64,000 nucleotides of DNA from Adiantum capillus-veneris (GCA_014529385.2 CM043942.1:104980141-105044140), one strand, 5' to 3'; numbered from the stretch's first letter, positions 1 to 11,023 are shown. Numbers and translations: made by a program. Notes: a model not told the origin generated them from the letters alone.

Positions 1-918
1 ATCAAGATCAGGCCTAGGACACTATGACATGGGATATGAAAAACAAGGTAAAGCTCTACTCTATGAGGGACCCATGGAAAGGGGATAGGAAACTAGGCAG
101 CATCACATGCGAGCTTGTGTGAAAGTGTGCCAAAGCATCATAAGTACTCAAATGGGGCGATACAAGTAGATATTGCAAAAAGTCCATCACCCATTGATCC
201 CCATGGCTCCCTAAGATTGGAGGTATTTCATTAAATCCTTTTTGGAGAGAAATAGCCAAGAAACTCAACAATAAATGATTAATGCACTTAGCTCAGTTCT
301 AGGATAAAAACAGCCTAAATTGGAAAAATGTAGAATTGGCTACTCCAATCAACCTCAATGGAGATGAAATCCTATTGATCTCTAGAGTGATCGAAGGTTT
401 GAGTGCTATTAGGGCCTATTTATGAGGTTGAATTTGATTGGAATGTCTGGCACTAACCCATGAACAATGATTTCACTCTACCATAAACAAAGAGAACTGA
501 CATCAAATTTTTAAACAAGGCAGAAAGATTCATCCACTTAACAAACAATGAATATTATAGTCGTCTGAGGCAAAGTGCGTATAGTTTTAGACAACATATG
601 GGATCCTCCTTGGCCTAGCATAATGAAAATCTTCACCTATAATGTGATGTGGGGGGCTTTGCCAATGGGAATCAAATGAAAAACTAGAGTAATAGGCACT
701 AACCTAAGTTTAGGATGTAAAATTTCAATCAAAGAACCCCTCCATCTATTTAGAGATTGCTTGCCCACGGGAGGCCTCATGGCTGAAATGTGCAGGTGGG
801 TGCAAAAGACTTTGAAAATCTATTTTTTCAAGGACGATCTGATTTTAGGAGGAAAGAGGCTCAATAATCAAGCCATTTTGTTCTACATACAAATTGTCTT
901 CTTTTGCCATCTCAAATA
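1..918 (+). pseudogene. Decayed LINE, RT C-terminal region and zf-RVT-like domain
   Basis: This is the 3' part of a plant L1-type non-LTR retrotransposon ORF2, read on the plus strand through several stops and frame changes. From about 624 the translation gives KIF..NVMWGALP, which matches the LINE zf-RVT neighbourhood (FLW..GALPT). From about 745 come LHLFRDC, then CRWVQKTLKIYFFKDDL. The LINE ends at 4886-5462 and 42062-42665 show the same order of motifs. The first 600 bases look like degenerate upstream ORF2 with low certainty. The copy stops abruptly at 918, where the LTR of Copia A begins, so the LINE was the target of that insertion. It has no intact RT motif and cannot be functional. 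Confidence 0.6.
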
Positions 919-1242
919 TGTTGGGATACTGGCTTTTGTTGCATCTTTGTGTGTGAACAACCTATTCCACCTAGACCCATGTGAAGAACCTCTTACAACC
1001 CAGGTGTAAAGACTAGCCACTTGTGTTTGTCCATAGGCAGCCACATCTTATGCTCATGTGTCAAAAGGCTATTGTTTTGTATATGCCTATATAGAGGCAC
1101 ATTGTGCTAAATAAAAATGAAGTCTACCATTTGAAATTATACTCTATTGTATTGTGCAATAGTCTCTCTCTCAAGCACTACACTAACCTCTCCAAGCATT
1201 CCTAGAATGAATGACACACTAATCCATCCACCATAACTAACA
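919..1242 (+). repeat. 5' LTR of Copia A
   Basis: The 324-bp sequence starts TGTTGGGATACTGG and ends ACTAACA, the usual TG...CA ends. It has a TATA-like stretch (CTATATAGAG) near 1088-1097 and AATAAA at 1110-1115. A primer binding site follows after two bases. The start resembles the other Copia LTRs of the window (TGTTGGG). No second copy is seen here, so the ends rest on structure alone. Confidence 0.7.
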
Positions 1243-1244
1243 AG

Positions 1245-1257
1245 TGGTATCAAAGCC
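1245..1257 (+). other. Primer binding site, Copia A
   Basis: TGGTATCAAAGCC lies two bases after the LTR end. It matches the initiator-Met tRNA primer complement used by plant Copia elements (TGGTATCAGAGC) with one difference. Confidence 0.8.
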
Positions 1258-2452
1258 GATGGTTCCACACCTAGGCGTATTAACCTCTTCCTTTCGATCA
1301 TCATTAGTACCTGTATTGGTTGCGCTTATTCGTTTGCACTTTTAATAGATCTCACTTTCTAATTATCACCTGGGATATTAGCATGCTCCACTACCCATGA
1401 TGATTAGGAGAGAGGGAGTTAATTTCTCATGTTTTGCATAATCTATCAATTGTTTTTGCATTTTAGTGTCGATTTCTACACACTTTGATCTTCAATTAGC
1501 TCTTTTGAAATCACAACATGCTTGCATTACTTGTGTGTGAAGAAGGTGTTTGATAAGAGTTTTCCATCAAGCATCACCTTGTTCTAATTGGGCTTTGTTA
1601 GTGCAACCAATTAGTTTTGTATGATTAAGTGCATCGTTAGCATGCACAATCTTTGCATAATAATAGCTTGAAAGTGCTTTTGTGTATGTGGATGTGTGTG
1701 GATATGGGGACAAAATGGGAAGGATCCACCTCTTTTTCTTTTGTAGAGAAGAAAGTTAAATGAAGAGGGTCTGATTTTCATCCATTATTATCAAAAGGTT
1801 TAAAACCAAACACGTACACTGGAAAGCTTTTGAAGCTACTCGACCAACTTTGGTGGAGCTGGAGAAATTTCCCCTATCTTTTGTGAGATCTATACTTGGC
1901 CTATATTTTCTCTCTGCCTTCAGCTTCAATAGAAGATTTGAAGCTCACATCACAAGGCCTTCAACATCGCCAAGTTCAGGCCTCCTTCAAGCATTCTGAC
2001 CTGCAACTCGTCAGCTCCAACTGCTCGATTCGGCAACCGTTTGAACTCCCCATTGGTGTACCGCCCGGTAAGTAGTGTTACCTCTCTACAATTGGATCAG
2101 CCCAATTCAATATCACACAAGCATTTTCATCTATCCCTCAGCATTCTTAGCCAAACCCTCTGTATAACGCTTTGACGTCATCACCTGCACTCGCCAAACC
2201 AGTTGCATCACCCAGCTCGCACCACCATAACTGCTGTAGATCCTAACAATTTGAGAAGCCTCGAGGCCCTACCCAAGCACTCAACCTCAAGTTATTTACC
2301 TACACTTAAAACCCCACCCATTTCCCTCTCTACATTGTGATTTTTGCACCCATCAACTCTTGCGACCCCTGTATCGTCTTGCTCACACGTACCTTCAGCC
2401 TCGTGTCATCCTCTAACCACACTCCTGCTCACCCACCTTTGTGTGAAGATAC

Positions 2453-2490
<38 letters not shown>

Positions 2491-2942
2491 TGGCCACTTA
2501 ATTTTCTTATAATTTTTTTAAAACTTGCAAGCAGCTATCCCAACCACCACAAACTTTGCACCTCAAGAAGGCCAGAAAGGTTATTCCCATAGCCAACATC
2601 TTTGCCTCTTAACTCAGATCAATAATGATAAAAAAACCTTTCTATTCTTGGAAACCATCGGCAAGCGAATAAAACTCGCTCTAAAGGTGGATTTTTTCAA
2701 AAATAGCCCGTCTCATCGCCTTGGCTACTCTTCCGGTGACGCCCAAAATTATCTTCCCCAATTGTGCTTATATGTGTGCCCACCAAAGCTTTTCATGTTT
2801 TGTGAAGAGGTACTCTCTGAATATGGAGAGTGACTTCACAAACATTTGTAAACATCACTACAATTGACTGTTCACAAGGATTAGATATTGCCCAATCACC
2901 CGAGTAAGATTTTCCTCTCACCACAGACAAGAGTGCATCATC
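1258..2942 (+). mobile_element. Copia A leader, about 1.7 kb, noncoding
   Basis: This lies between the PBS and the recognisable gag. It is very long for a Copia leader, and I find no protein similarity in it. It carries a (TG)n microsatellite at 2460-2488. It may include unrelated inserted DNA or captured sequence; I cannot tell which. Confidence 0.4.
2460..2488. repeat. (TG)n microsatellite
   Basis: About 14 TG units, preceded by a short AT run, inside the Copia A leader. Confidence 0.95.
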
Positions 2943-3175
2943 GTGGGAGAAAGGGGAATCGACAAATTCAACGGTCATGGATTTCACACGTGGAAATCAA
3001 AAACTAAGGGCTACTTAATGCCAAAGGATTTATGGTCCATCATTAAGCTGGTAAGTGACGATGACACAGCAGAAACACGACAAATCTTAGCACAATTTGC
3101 AGCTAAAGACGAGCAAGCTCTCGGCATTTTGCTTACCTCGCTCGACGACAACTTTGTGCATTATTTGGATGATCC
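2943..3175 (+). pseudogene. Copia A gag, N-terminal fragment
   Basis: The translation has the start of a Copia capsid (UBN2/DUF4219 type): KFNGHGFHTWKSKTKGYLM, then KDLWSII, then a helical stretch with LGILLTSLDDNFVHYLDD. In Ty1/copia this protein forms the particle that packages the RNA. Only about 75 residues remain. At about 3172 the frame runs into repeat R1, and no zinc knuckle, protease or polymerase follows. The fragment belongs with the LTR and PBS upstream, which makes Copia A a 5' remnant. A stop-free frame continues to 3269, but that part is R1 sequence and not gag. Confidence 0.7.
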
Positions 3176-4885
3176 TTTATCCATGTTAAGTTTTTTCTTG
3201 TCATTCCCCAACAAACGAGGAGACTTTGATGAGATGACAAAATTCCATTGGCCCCCTACCCAGCCATAGCAATGGTCTTTGATGAACATGTATCAACTTG
3301 CATCATGAAATGATTAATCATCTCTATGAGTAAAGTTAAATTATCATGTTAATTGGGTTCCCAACTCTATTAGTTTGTTTATCGAAATATGGAGAATCTC
3401 TTATATTGAATGTTAGAACTAGAGGTGTAGTTGAAGTAGCTTGAGTATAGAGGCAATAAGAGTGTTTCTAACTCTTGAAATGTAGCACTACATACAATAT
3501 TTAAACTCAATCAATCACCAAATCACCAAAAATAGTTTACAAATGTTAGCCAAACTCATATATTTCTCCTAGCATATGATGTCCGATTGCTACCAAACTT
3601 GTTAGAATGATAGTCAAGACTAGCCAGGCTAACTTTACGGTCTCAAATTCACCAAAAAGAGCCAGTTACAAAATTGATATTAAGTAGTAACCAAATTCTA
3701 GTAGGTCAAAATTAACATTATGAGCATCCTACAACTTAGTTATAGCGTGCTCTATCCATAACAACTTATAGTTTCTCAATCAGATACCCAAATTTCAAGT
3801 TATGAAACAAATATCATGTAGAGAACGACAAATTAAATATTGAAATATGGCAAGAGACATACATCAATGTGTACACTTTTTTCATGCCATCCTTGTCTAG
3901 TATTGATTATGCAAATATCTAGAATATACTTCTAAATCACAAATTGCATAAGAACCTAAAATGTACCAAGATTGATCTTTATGAAAACAATGTTATTAGA
4001 GGTGGCTACACCTGTAATACAGTGCCTACTTGCCCTACTCCTATAGAAAAACAAAAAATATGTATATGATGTTAAAACAATGAAGACAACTCACTTAACC
4101 TATTTGACTCAATGATTATTCCTTCTCCTCACCCAAGAGTGTATCCCACTGGTCCAAACTACTCTAAAAGGCCTACAATAAGTACCAAAGCACCTCCAAA
4201 TCCCCATAGTAAAACCAATCATTATGTGTTCAATAAAAAAAATACTTTGGGAGTGATCTAGAGGAAGTTTTGAGATAACAACGATTGGTAAAAAAAACAT
4301 TCACTAGTTTAGGTGGCTATGTCCTTGAGACCGGTGCCAAATGCTAGCATGGTTCCCTAACTCCACTAATATTATTATAGAAATAGCAAGATCTCATATA
4401 TTAATGTCAATACGAGGGGCCTATCCAACTCAACTAGGACATGGAGGTAGTAAGAATGTGTTAGAATCTTGAAAAACAATGTGACGTGCACTACAATCAA
4501 ATACCCAAACTCAAGTGATCACCAAATCATTGAGAACTAGTCTACAGCCGCTAGACAAACTCATACATTTCACCTTGCATATGATAACCAATCACTACCA
4601 AAATTGCTAGGATGATAGAGAAGACCATCTAGACCAACCCTAGGGTCCAAAATCTAGCAAACAAGTCTTGGTTGCACAAATGATACTAAATATTAACCCT
4701 ACTTTTAGCAAGTCAAAATAAATTTTTGTAGGTACCTCCAACTTAGTTATGTCATGCTCTATCCACAACATCTTACAATTTCTTTATTAGATACATAAAT
4801 CACAAGTTATAAAGAAATATTTCATCCACATAATCACAGAAAAAGTAATGAAATACAGCAAGAGACTCACATCAACACATCGAGG
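3172..4885. repeat. Repeat R1, copy 1 (noncoding, internal tandem structure)
   Basis: Closely similar to 14437-15711 over most of its length; copy 2 lacks about 200 bp corresponding to roughly 3900-4110. Inside R1, a block at about 3394-3890 is repeated in diverged form at about 4391-4885, so the unit is a tandem array with a period near 1 kb. No credible protein is seen; the matching short minus-strand ORFs of the two copies simply reflect DNA similarity. Its left edge abuts the Copia A gag and its right edge abuts a LINE end. Confidence 0.75.
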
Positions 4886-5462
4886 TTGGCCACAATCTAT
4901 GAAGATATTTTTGTGGAAGGTAATTTGGGGGGCCTTGCCGACATGCGACAAGATTCAAGAGCGTGGTATCGAACCATACAGATGTCTTAGGTGCAGATTG
5001 ACTAGTGAAGACCTCTGACACCTCTTCATGGAATTCCAGACTATTAGAGGGCTTATCGGAAAGGTATGCAAATGGGTACAAAGGACTTGTAAGATAGGGT
5101 TTTTCAAGAGCGATTTGTGCCTTGATGGTAAACATTTTCATAGTTCTGCATAGTTACTTTGTACCCAAATTGTAATATATTGCTTCTAAGTAACATTTGG
5201 AAGGCCAAGAATTGTTGTATCTTCAATAGCAGCCTCTCTGGGGCTAGCTTCTTAGAAATGTATAGATCGGATGATTGGTTTTTGGCAACCCTCGCCATCC
5301 AATCGAGTCTTGCGCAATAGTAAGTTTCTAGGTACTTGTAACTAAGTTCGGTTATAACCCTCTGTCCCTCAAGGCTCGACTTGAGCTTGAGGCTATTTTT
5401 ATATCTATTGATGGCTATATAATACAATCACTCAGAATTGTGAGTTTTGCACCCAAAAAAAA
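4886..5462 (+). pseudogene. LINE 3' end with zf-RVT-like domain, terminal hairpin and poly(A)
   Basis: The plus strand reads KIFLWKVIWGALPT, then RCLRCR, an in-frame TGA, HLFMEF, then CKWVQRTCKIGFFKSDL. This is the C-terminal domain found after the RT in plant LINE ORF2 proteins. The 3' UTR ends in the imperfect palindrome ACTCAGAATTGTGAGT (5430-5445), then TTTGCACCC and a run of eight A (5455-5462). The same hairpin-plus-A arrangement recurs at 31.8, 33.3 and 42.1 kb. It is 5'-truncated, as is usual for target-primed reverse transcription. I could not identify its TSD. Confidence 0.75.
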
Positions 5463-6169
5463 GAAGATAAATACGATGTCAAAGCTCATAGCCCCAACTA
5501 AGCAATAATGGCTCAAGTGTACCTCTATTCAAAAAAACAACAATACAAGAATTGAGGAAAAAAATGATGTGGACATTCTTATATATAATGGAAAATTTAT
5601 TGAAGTGTGTCACATTGCTTGCAACGGGATGCTACTATTAGTCTGGCTACTAATATTGTATCAATCAAATAAAAAATAATTTTGACTTGTTGAGTTTTTC
5701 TTAGAAGAACATTAAGATTATACATATGCATGAATCCATGGTCTTTTTAGAGATAATCATTTTCTTTAGCTCTCACATCTGGCATAGCTACATCTGGCTT
5801 CAAGGATGGATAATTTTTAAAATGAAACCAATGGTCTTTTGGAAGATGTTTTTTTTATTATTGTGATGGATAAAAGAATTAGGAACACTATGCAATAAAG
5901 ACATGTACTACCCCTCTTGTTGCAAAATCTATACCTCTCTGCAAAGTTCCTCGACCCACTTCTTCCCAACTATTCAAAGCTATGCCAAAACCTTGCCAAG
6001 TTACCAAAGCCTTAACACATGGTGTGAATGCCCCTTGTTAAGGGCCTTGGGCAAAATTCCTTCGCATACCTAGCACGTAGGGCACACAATATACAAAAAT
6101 ATAAAATAACTATGGAATGTAAGCAACCAATAGTGTGTGAGAGTGCAGAGAAATGATGTGATAGATTGT
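5463..6169. other. AT-rich intergenic stretch
   Basis: No coding potential, LTR ends or repeats that I could recognise. Confidence 0.5.
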
Positions 6170-6673
6170 AGAGGCCACCGTGCGGGCACAAGATGATGAA
6201 GGACAAGCTGATGTATAGGCCAAGGCTGCTCGTTTAGCTCTACCCTTGCCGGAGATGGCTCACATTGCCTACCACTGCTTTTCTTGCAAGGGATCACATT
6301 GACCACTCTTTTGGTGCAAACATTATGAAGCTAGTGTGAACAATCAAACCAATAGCCCTTCCCATTCCTAGAAAACTCTCCACTTTGCTCTAATACCACT
6401 AAAATGATAGATGGAGCTATGCTACTTTATGACCTTCATCCAACTGGACCACGCATAGGAAGCCCCTCACCCCTATCTTTAGGATTCCTTTACCTCTTCA
6501 CGATAGCTTTTAGGCCTTTTCATTACAACAACATAAGACATTATAAACATTGTGTCACCCCATAAATGGACATGCAATGCACATATGTTGAGATAGCAAT
6601 TACTAGTGACATGGATGCCATAGTGTCCCTAATAGGAAATACTCCTCTTAGGGAAGGACTTGGAGGGTATTTC
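6170..6673. repeat. Repeat R2, copy 1, left part
   Basis: Similar to 28055-28690, including the stretch with ACTCCTCTTAGGGAAG just before the insertion point. Copia B interrupts it at 6674, and R2 resumes at 11024. ATTTC at 6669-6673 is the left target-site duplication of Copia B. Confidence 0.85.
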
Positions 6674-6860
6674 TGTTGGGTTAAAGGCCCGTGTGCCCGG
6701 CTGCCCGTTGTTCAGCCGCCCATGTACAGCCATTCATTTACTCATTCATAATAACTATACTCATAACTACACATTGTAGCGTGAGTACCGCCCCGCCACA
6801 CACTGTGTCTATCTCCTTCTTCGTGTTGGCTCTCTGTGTGTGTGCTCTCCGATCCCAACA
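6674..6860 (+). repeat. 5' LTR of Copia B
   Basis: 187 bp, TGTTGGGTTAAAGG...GATCCCAACA. It differs from the 3' LTR at three positions (about 1.6%), which suggests a recent insertion. Confidence 0.97.
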
Positions 6861-6862
6861 AG

Positions 6863-6874
6863 TGGTATCAGAGC
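6863..6874 (+). other. Primer binding site, Copia B
   Basis: TGGTATCAGAGC, complementary to the 3' end of initiator-Met tRNA, two bases after the LTR. Confidence 0.95.
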
Positions 6875-7189
6875 TTGGTAGTGAGAGCATTGAGAGTTTC
6901 ATCATCATTGTTGAGTGTGTTGAAACTTGTTGTTGTTTCATTGCCGTTTTTCGGTTTCGTGCACGCGCGCATTTCTAAAGAGCAGAAGGTTTTTCTGAGC
7001 TTGGCATTGGAAGGTTCAGCACTCCGCGGGTATTTTCAGCAGGTGTCCTGCGGTTTAACCCCCCTTTCGGAGCCATTCGTGCCATTAGAAATCCCATCCA
7101 AGCTACAGACTAGGAGCTGCGTTTTTCAGCTCTCTTTGGTAGTTTTCTGCTGCCAGAGCTTCCATAGCCATTACAGGTGCCATTGTTGT

Positions 7190-7272
7190 AGTGTCTTCCA
7201 CTTACGTGAGCCCACAGCTCATTTGAGAGTGTCTTCCACTTACGTGAGCCCACAGCCCACAGCTCATTTGAG
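7190..7272. repeat. Short tandem duplication in Copia B leader
   Basis: A 38-bp unit at 7190-7227 is repeated at 7228-7272, where the second copy has 7 extra bases (CCCACAG doubled). It lies in the stretch where gag capsid would be expected. Confidence 0.9.
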
Positions 7273-7335
7273 TCTAGTCTTCTCACGGAAGAGATTAATC
7301 GAAAGAATAATGCAGGTAGTAAGTCTTCTAGTGCA

Positions 7336-10300
7336 ATGGTTGTCAGAGGCAGGACTATGGACAAGTATAAGTCCAACAGGGGTAAATCTAGAAGCAAGTC
7401 CCGTGCAGGCACAAGTAAAAAGGATGTGGAATGTTTTCATTGTGGTAGAAAAGGCCATTTCAAAAAGGATTGCTACAAGTGGAAAAGGGAAAATGGAGAT
7501 GGTAAGAAGAAAGACCATGATGCTAAGGACAAGCCTAAGTCCAATGTCAAGATTGAGGAGTTAAATGCAACACATGGAGAGTGTAGCTCTCAAGATGACC
7601 ATGTATGTGCTCCGACTAGTGCTACTAGTGAAGAGCTTGGTGATGTGTTGCTTGCATCCTATTTTGATGACACTTTTCTTCTCACTCATGAGAGTAGTAT
7701 GCCTATGGATTGGGTCATTGACAGTGGTGCTTCTTTTCACGTTACACCTCATAGGTCGTGGTTTCATGACTATGATGCTTCGAGCACAGGTACTGTCAGG
7801 ATTGCCGATGGGCGTTCTATGCAGATTCATGGCATTGGAAATATTCATTTGGCTATGCCAAACTCTACTCTGTTTGTCTTGCAGCGTGTGCGTCATGTGC
7901 CGGCTCTTGCAAAAAGCTTGATTAGCGTGGTTCAGTTGGATTCACTTGGTTTCAATGTATCTTTTGGTGATGGAGGTTGGAAGCTCACTAAGGGCAGCCT
8001 TGTTTTGGTTAAAGGTGCTAAGAGGAATACGTTGTATTCCCTTTGTGTAGCTAATGTGGCTGATCACATTGTGGGGATCACTGAGCAACCTCCTGCTTCT
8101 TTATGGCATCAGCGTTTGGGGCATATGTCACTGAAAGGTTTGAAGTTGTTGGCACGTGTGGATTACATTCCCGTTTCAGATTTTGGTGGTTTTGAGTTTT
8201 GTGAGCATTGCCTTTATGGTCGACATGCTCGGTCTTCTCATAAGAAAAGTGTTCCACACATATCTTTGGAAAAGCTAGCTTTGGTGCATAGTGATGTATG
8301 TGGGCCGATGCCCAATGCTTCTCTTGTAGGTGCTATGTACTTTGTTACGTTCATTGATGATGCTGGCAGGAAGGTATGGGCATACCCCATTCGTAAGAAG
8401 GATATGGTGTTTGATATATTTAAGCAATGGTTGGCTCTTGTTGAGAACCAATCAGGTTGTAAGTTGAAGTGCTTACGTACGAACAATGGGGGTGAATTTA
8501 TGTCTCATGTTTTCACAACATTATGTGTTGAGAAGGGTATACGGCGCGAGCTTAGTGCTCCCTATACACCTCCTCAAAATGGTGTGGCAGAGCGCATGAA
8601 CAGGACTATACAGGAAAAAGTCCGTAGTATGCTTTCTATGGCTGGTTTGTCAAATGGATTTTGGGCTGAAGCTGTTGCCACTTCTGTGCATTTGATAAAT
8701 CGTTCACCTAGTGTTCCTTTGGGCTTCAAAGTGCCTGAAGAGGTATGGACAGGTTTGCCACCTTCGTATGGTCACCTTCGTGTTTTTGGCTGTGAAGCTT
8801 ATGTACATGTACCTAAGGCAAAACGCAGCAAATTGGATCCAAAGAGCAAGAGATGTAGCTTCTTGGGTTATGGTAGCTCTGGTGAGATGGGTTATCGATT
8901 GTGGGATCCTATTGACAGGAAGATTGTGCGCAGCCATGATGTTGTTTTTCATGAGGACTCTATGTATAGAGCATCACCGCGAACGGTTGAGGTTCGGCGT
9001 GTGATATTTGAGGAGGATGGTCATCGGTATGATGGTCCCATGGCTGCTCGTGGGCAGCCCATTGACCCTCAAGTGGGAGATCAGCCCTTGTTGGGAGATC
9101 ATGTAGATGTGGGACAGCCAGATGCACCTCCTGCACAGTCTTTGAGGCGTTCAGAGCGGCGTGCAAGACAGCCTCAGCGTTTTGTGCCTTCTATGGATTA
9201 TGTATTGTTGACTGATTGCGGGGAGCCATCATGTTATGATGAGGCAATGTCTAGTGTTGACAAGCTCAAGTGGGAGCAGGCTATGCAGTCAGAGATGGAT
9301 TCGTTGATCCAAAATGAAACGTGGGAGCTTACTCCTTTGCCAAAGGGTAAGAAGGCACTACCATGCAAGTGGGTTTACAAGATAAAATTGTGTTCAATGG
9401 ATGCAAAGCCTAGGTACAAAGCAAGGCTTGTGGCTAAAGGATTCAAGCAACAGAAGGGCATTGATTTTGACGAGATCTTCTCCCCAGTGGTGAAGATGTC
9501 TACTTTGCGTATGTTGTTTGCCTTCGTAGCTACAGAAGACATGGATTTGAAGCAAATGGATGTAAAGACAGCTTTCTTACATCCGGACTTGCACGAGGAT
9601 TTGTACATGGAGCAACCAAGTGGGTTTGTTATTCATGGTTCAAAGAAGATGGTATGCCGGCTTCTTAAGACATTGTATGGGCTGAAGCAATCATCTCGTG
9701 AATGGTATCGTAAGTTTGATGCATTCATGAGTTCATTGGGTTATGTACGCAGTTATGAGGACCCATGCCTCTATACTCGCAAGGCTGCAGATGGTAGTCT
9801 TATTGTTTTGGTTTTGTATGTGGATGACATGCTGATCGCAGGGAAGTGTATTTCTGATGTGGATGCATTGAAATATAGGCTACATGAGACCTTTTCCATG
9901 AAGGATCTTGGGGATGCCAGTCATATTTTGGGTATGCGGATCACTCGTGATCGTTCTCGCAAGATGCTCTTTCTTAGTCAGAAAGAGTACATTGACAAGG
10001 TGCTTGAGCGTTTTCATATGGAAGGGGGGAAGGCCATTAGTACCCCGTTGCCTCCATATGTAAAACTCAGCCATGATGACTGCCCTCAGACAGATTTGGA
10101 GACTACAGAGATGTCTAAGATTCCCTATGCGTCAGCTGTTGGTTCCTTGATGTATGCCATGGTGGCTACGCATCCAGATCTTGCTCATGCAGTTGGTGTG
10201 GTTAGCAGGTACATGTCTAACCCGGGCAAGCGTCATTGGGATGCAGTGAGAGGTATTCTCAGATACTTGAGAGGGACTTCAGAGTTGTCCCTATGTTATG

Positions 10301-10776
10301 GTGAGAAGGATATGTATGTTTGCGGATATACAGATTCAGACTATGCAGGGTCAGTGGACTCGAGGAAGTCTACTAGCGGCTATGTGTTCACAGTTGCAGG
10401 TGGACCGGTTTCGTGGGCATCACGTTTACAGCCATGCGTTGCTTTGAGCACTACAAAGGTTGAATATATGGCTGCCACTGAGGCTGCCAAGGAGGCCATA
10501 TGGCTCTCACGACTAGTGGGAGATCTTGGTATGGCTGGTGATGCTCCGATTCTACATTGTGATAGCCAGAGTGCCATAGCGTTGGCACGGAATCCTGTCT
10601 TCCATGCGAAGACAAAGCACATTGAGGTGAGGTATCACTTCATACGAGAGGTGCTAGAGGACAAGCGCATAGATCTTGTCAAGGTACACACTGACGATAA
10701 CCCTGCTGATCTACTCACGAAGTCGTTAGCCTCACAGCGGTTTGCACACTGCAGCTTGCTGATGGGTATGGCTTGA
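7336..10776 (+). CDS. Copia B Pol polyprotein (zinc knuckle, PR, IN, RT, RNase H)
   Basis: 1146 codons without a stop. Domains in order: zinc knuckle CFHCGRKGHFKKDC (residues 33-46); aspartic protease WVIDSGASFH near 130; pre-integrase zinc region WHQRLGHMSLKG...CEHCLYG; integrase core with HSDVCG, then LRTNNGGEF, then NGVAERMNR; RT with QMDVKTAFLH and LYVDDML near 828; RNase H with YTDSDYAG, CDSQSA and HIEVRYHF. The second integrase acid, normally Asp in LRSDNGGEF, is Asn (codon AAC at 8482-8484, residue 383), so the integrase is probably dead. In the RNase H the usual STTEAEY reads STTKVEY (Lys 1041). The first Met may not be the true start, because the capsid part of gag is absent. The product would be cleaved by its own protease inside a virus-like particle. 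Confidence 0.93.
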   Translation: MVVRGRTMDKYKSNRGKSRSKSRAGTSKKDVECFHCGRKGHFKKDCYKWKRENGDGKKKDHDAKDKPKSNVKIEELNATHGECSSQDDHVCAPTSATSEELGDVLLASYFDDTFLLTHESSMPMDWVIDSGASFHVTPHRSWFHDYDASSTGTVRIADGRSMQIHGIGNIHLAMPNSTLFVLQRVRHVPALAKSLISVVQLDSLGFNVSFGDGGWKLTKGSLVLVKGAKRNTLYSLCVANVADHIVGITEQPPASLWHQRLGHMSLKGLKLLARVDYIPVSDFGGFEFCEHCLYGRHARSSHKKSVPHISLEKLALVHSDVCGPMPNASLVGAMYFVTFIDDAGRKVWAYPIRKKDMVFDIFKQWLALVENQSGCKLKCLRTNNGGEFMSHVFTTLCVEKGIRRELSAPYTPPQNGVAERMNRTIQEKVRSMLSMAGLSNGFWAEAVATSVHLINRSPSVPLGFKVPEEVWTGLPPSYGHLRVFGCEAYVHVPKAKRSKLDPKSKRCSFLGYGSSGEMGYRLWDPIDRKIVRSHDVVFHEDSMYRASPRTVEVRRVIFEEDGHRYDGPMAARGQPIDPQVGDQPLLGDHVDVGQPDAPPAQSLRRSERRARQPQRFVPSMDYVLLTDCGEPSCYDEAMSSVDKLKWEQAMQSEMDSLIQNETWELTPLPKGKKALPCKWVYKIKLCSMDAKPRYKARLVAKGFKQQKGIDFDEIFSPVVKMSTLRMLFAFVATEDMDLKQMDVKTAFLHPDLHEDLYMEQPSGFVIHGSKKMVCRLLKTLYGLKQSSREWYRKFDAFMSSLGYVRSYEDPCLYTRKAADGSLIVLVLYVDDMLIAGKCISDVDALKYRLHETFSMKDLGDASHILGMRITRDRSRKMLFLSQKEYIDKVLERFHMEGGKAISTPLPPYVKLSHDDCPQTDLETTEMSKIPYASAVGSLMYAMVATHPDLAHAVGVVSRYMSNPGKRHWDAVRGILRYLRGTSELSLCYGEKDMYVCGYTDSDYAGSVDSRKSTSGYVFTVAGGPVSWASRLQPCVALSTTKVEYMAATEAAKEAIWLSRLVGDLGMAGDAPILHCDSQSAIALARNPVFHAKTKHIEVRYHFIREVLEDKRIDLVKVHTDDNPADLLTKSLASQRFAHCSLLMGMA

Positions 10777-10820
10777 CTTCTTTTGCTGTACTTTGGCCAC
10801 TTTAAAGGCACACTGCCTTT

Positions 10821-10831
10821 AAGTGGGAGAT
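10821..10831 (+). other. Polypurine tract, Copia B
   Basis: AAGTGGGAGAT directly before the 3' LTR; it primes plus-strand DNA. The same tract precedes the 3' LTRs of Copia C (12797-12807) and Copia F (61647-61657, minus strand). Confidence 0.9.
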
Positions 10832-11018
10832 TGTTGGGTTAAAGGCCCGTGTGCCCGGCTGCCCGTTGTTCAACCGCCCATGTACAGCCATTCATTTACT
10901 CATTCATAATAACTATACTCATAACTACACATTGTTGCGTGAGTACCGCCCCGCCACACACTGTGTCTATCTCCTTCTTCGTGCTGGCTCTCTGTGTGTG
11001 TGCTCTCCGATCCCAACA
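10832..11018 (+). repeat. 3' LTR of Copia B
   Basis: 187 bp, same ends as the 5' LTR, followed by the TSD ATTTC at 11019-11023. Confidence 0.97.
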
Positions 11019-11023
11019 ATTTC

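Larger units (their letters stand above)
6674..11018 (+). mobile_element. Copia B, complete young Ty1/copia insertion lacking the gag capsid
   Basis: A 4345-bp element with two 187-bp LTRs that differ at 3 positions by eye, a PBS, a PPT and a perfect 5-bp TSD (ATTTC at 6669-6673 and 11019-11023). The uninterrupted target exists at about 28690, where R2 reads straight through. The internal part is one long ORF (7336-10776). Only about 460 bp separate the PBS from the ORF, too little for the usual capsid of about 200 residues, so the gag N-terminus is missing. It probably depended on capsid supplied by a related element. Confidence 0.95.

Noticed and set aside
4109-4300. Minus-strand ORF matched by a similar ORF at 15134-15349
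   Set aside because: The similarity follows from the R1 DNA repeat. Codon-level conservation is no better than the flanking DNA.
6836-7564. 242-residue open frame overlapping the start of the Copia B ORF
   Set aside because: It runs through the LTR end and PBS, has no gag-like residues, and its last part is a shifted reading of the zinc-knuckle region.
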